A DNA stretch of 64,000 nt, from NCBI RefSeq assembly GCF_051020765.1, contig NW_027469168.1, forward strand, positions 434,001 to 498,000, written 5' to 3'. The translations under genes were made by a program, and so were the position numbers. Positions 63,560 through 64,000 of the stretch are shown here, in pieces. The stretch is from Lasioglossum baleicum. Taxonomy: Eukaryota; Arthropoda; Insecta; Hymenoptera; Halictidae. Within the stretch, counting starts at the first letter, position 1. Every line of letters begins with the position of its first letter. The notes below the pieces were generated by a model. The model searched no databases. It saw only the letters and a list, made by a program, of their open reading frames with translations, and was not told the DNA's origin.

Positions 63560-64000
63560 TTTTATATGGTCATACTTTGCCCGAATACTTTGCCTTCGTA
63601 GAACTTAACTCGCTGTATAGAGTGTCATGCATAATGTCCACGGAAACCAAATAGTAGACTTTTTAGCAGACGCACAGCTTTGTTTCATGTAGGAATAGCA
63701 AAGTCGACAGTCAATCCTTTGCAGAACGATTCCACCTTATTTGAAAGCCACACATATAAGTCAATAGCTACTCCTATCCTGTGATTGCGAGAAACAAACC
63801 ACGTATTTTAGGGGTCAATGCTCTGGACAATATTGGAAATAGATACCGTAATTCACGGCATGGATATTAAGGTTGAGAGTCAAACCGTCGGAGAACAATT
63901 CCAATTGGAATAAAGTAATTCTTTTTAACAAGTACCTTACATTCAGAGAACGCAAGCGGCCGTAGCGATTGTCTTGTTATGGGTTCATAGGAACGATTTA
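63560..64000 (+). repeat. Ordered two-monomer block, copy 3 of 3 (cut by the window end)
   Basis: GTGTCATGCATAATGTCCACG, GACGCACAGCTTTGTTTC, TTTGCAGAACGATTCC, ACCACGTATTTTAGGGG, GATACCGTAATTCACGG, GTCGGAGAAC and CGCAAGCGGCCGTAGCG follow in the same order as at 23.8 and 40.5 kb. The two CGCAAGCGGCCGTA-containing copies (40.9 and 63.95 kb) look closest to each other. Confidence 0.8.

Larger units (their letters stand above)
50466..64000 (+). repeat. 346-bp satellite array, forward block 4c (to the window end)
   Basis: About 39 monomers in one orientation. It includes second-subfamily monomers (near 50.83, 51.52, 54.93, 58.15, 58.51, 60.87, 61.22 and 61.90 kb) and the GCACATATAACACGACAGC variant of H2 near 53.04 kb (a relative near 57.95 kb). 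A monomer shortened in H1 lies near 55.92 kb (TACTAACAGAGTATAAC). A half-unit join is at 57.23 kb, and the higher-order blocks at 60.5 and 63.56 kb match upstream ones. The block continues beyond the window. No gene is supported. Confidence 0.95.

Noticed and set aside
1..64000. CENP-B box in the satellite
   Set aside because: Stretches such as CTTCGTGTTCAGAG and TTCCGGGAG resemble parts of the box, but no place in the consensus fits TTCG-N4-A-N2-CGGG.
1..64000. CRISPR array or prokaryotic tandem repeat
   Set aside because: The repeats are 346 bp, contiguous and without unique spacers. The nested TTAA transposon and genome context are eukaryotic.

Overview
The window is almost entirely one tandem satellite DNA, best read as a stretch of centromeric or pericentromeric heterochromatin from an animal genome. 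The piggyBac-like element nested in it and the lack of CpG depletion point to an invertebrate, most likely an insect; the species cannot be named from the sequence. No functional protein-coding, rRNA or tRNA gene was found.

The satellite unit is about 346 bp (by-eye consensus about 42% GC, about 20 CpG per unit). It is an old head-to-tail dimer of two related half-units, called here H1 (about 177 bp, starting at GAGCGTCAAACCG) and H2 (about 169 bp, starting at GAGGGTCAAACCG). About 60.1 kb, or about 174 monomer equivalents, is present. Neighbouring monomers are strongly diverged, and several subfamilies are interspersed. Strand '+' below means the monomer reads H1 then H2 left to right.

Layout: + 1-3344; - 3345-20103; + 20104-21657; - 21658-23045; + 23046-32219; - 32220-37996; + 37997-64000. 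The six orientation switches fall at different points in the monomer. The last + block is broken by two insertions. The first is a 3,324-bp piggyBac-like DNA transposon (43560-46883) with TTAA duplications, 11-bp terminal inverted repeats and a dead, multiply frameshifted transposase. The second is a 556-bp GC-rich element of unknown class (49902-50457) flanked by an 8-bp duplication.

The array records its own turnover. There are half-unit recombinants in both directions (monomers lacking H1 or H2), and a deletion between the internal GTCAAACC motifs. A nearly identical pair of segments lies in opposite orientation 25 kb apart and differs by exactly one 347-bp monomer. A short conversion-like tract is shared at 13.2 and 14.3 kb, and longer-range ordered blocks recur (24.0/40.7/63.7 kb and 39.1/60.5 kb). 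Both half-units carry an inverted repeat in the same place, with a T-A pair in H1 replaced by a C-G pair in H2. This is the most suggestive sign that something more than drift shapes the repeat. All consensus statements and identities are by-eye estimates.
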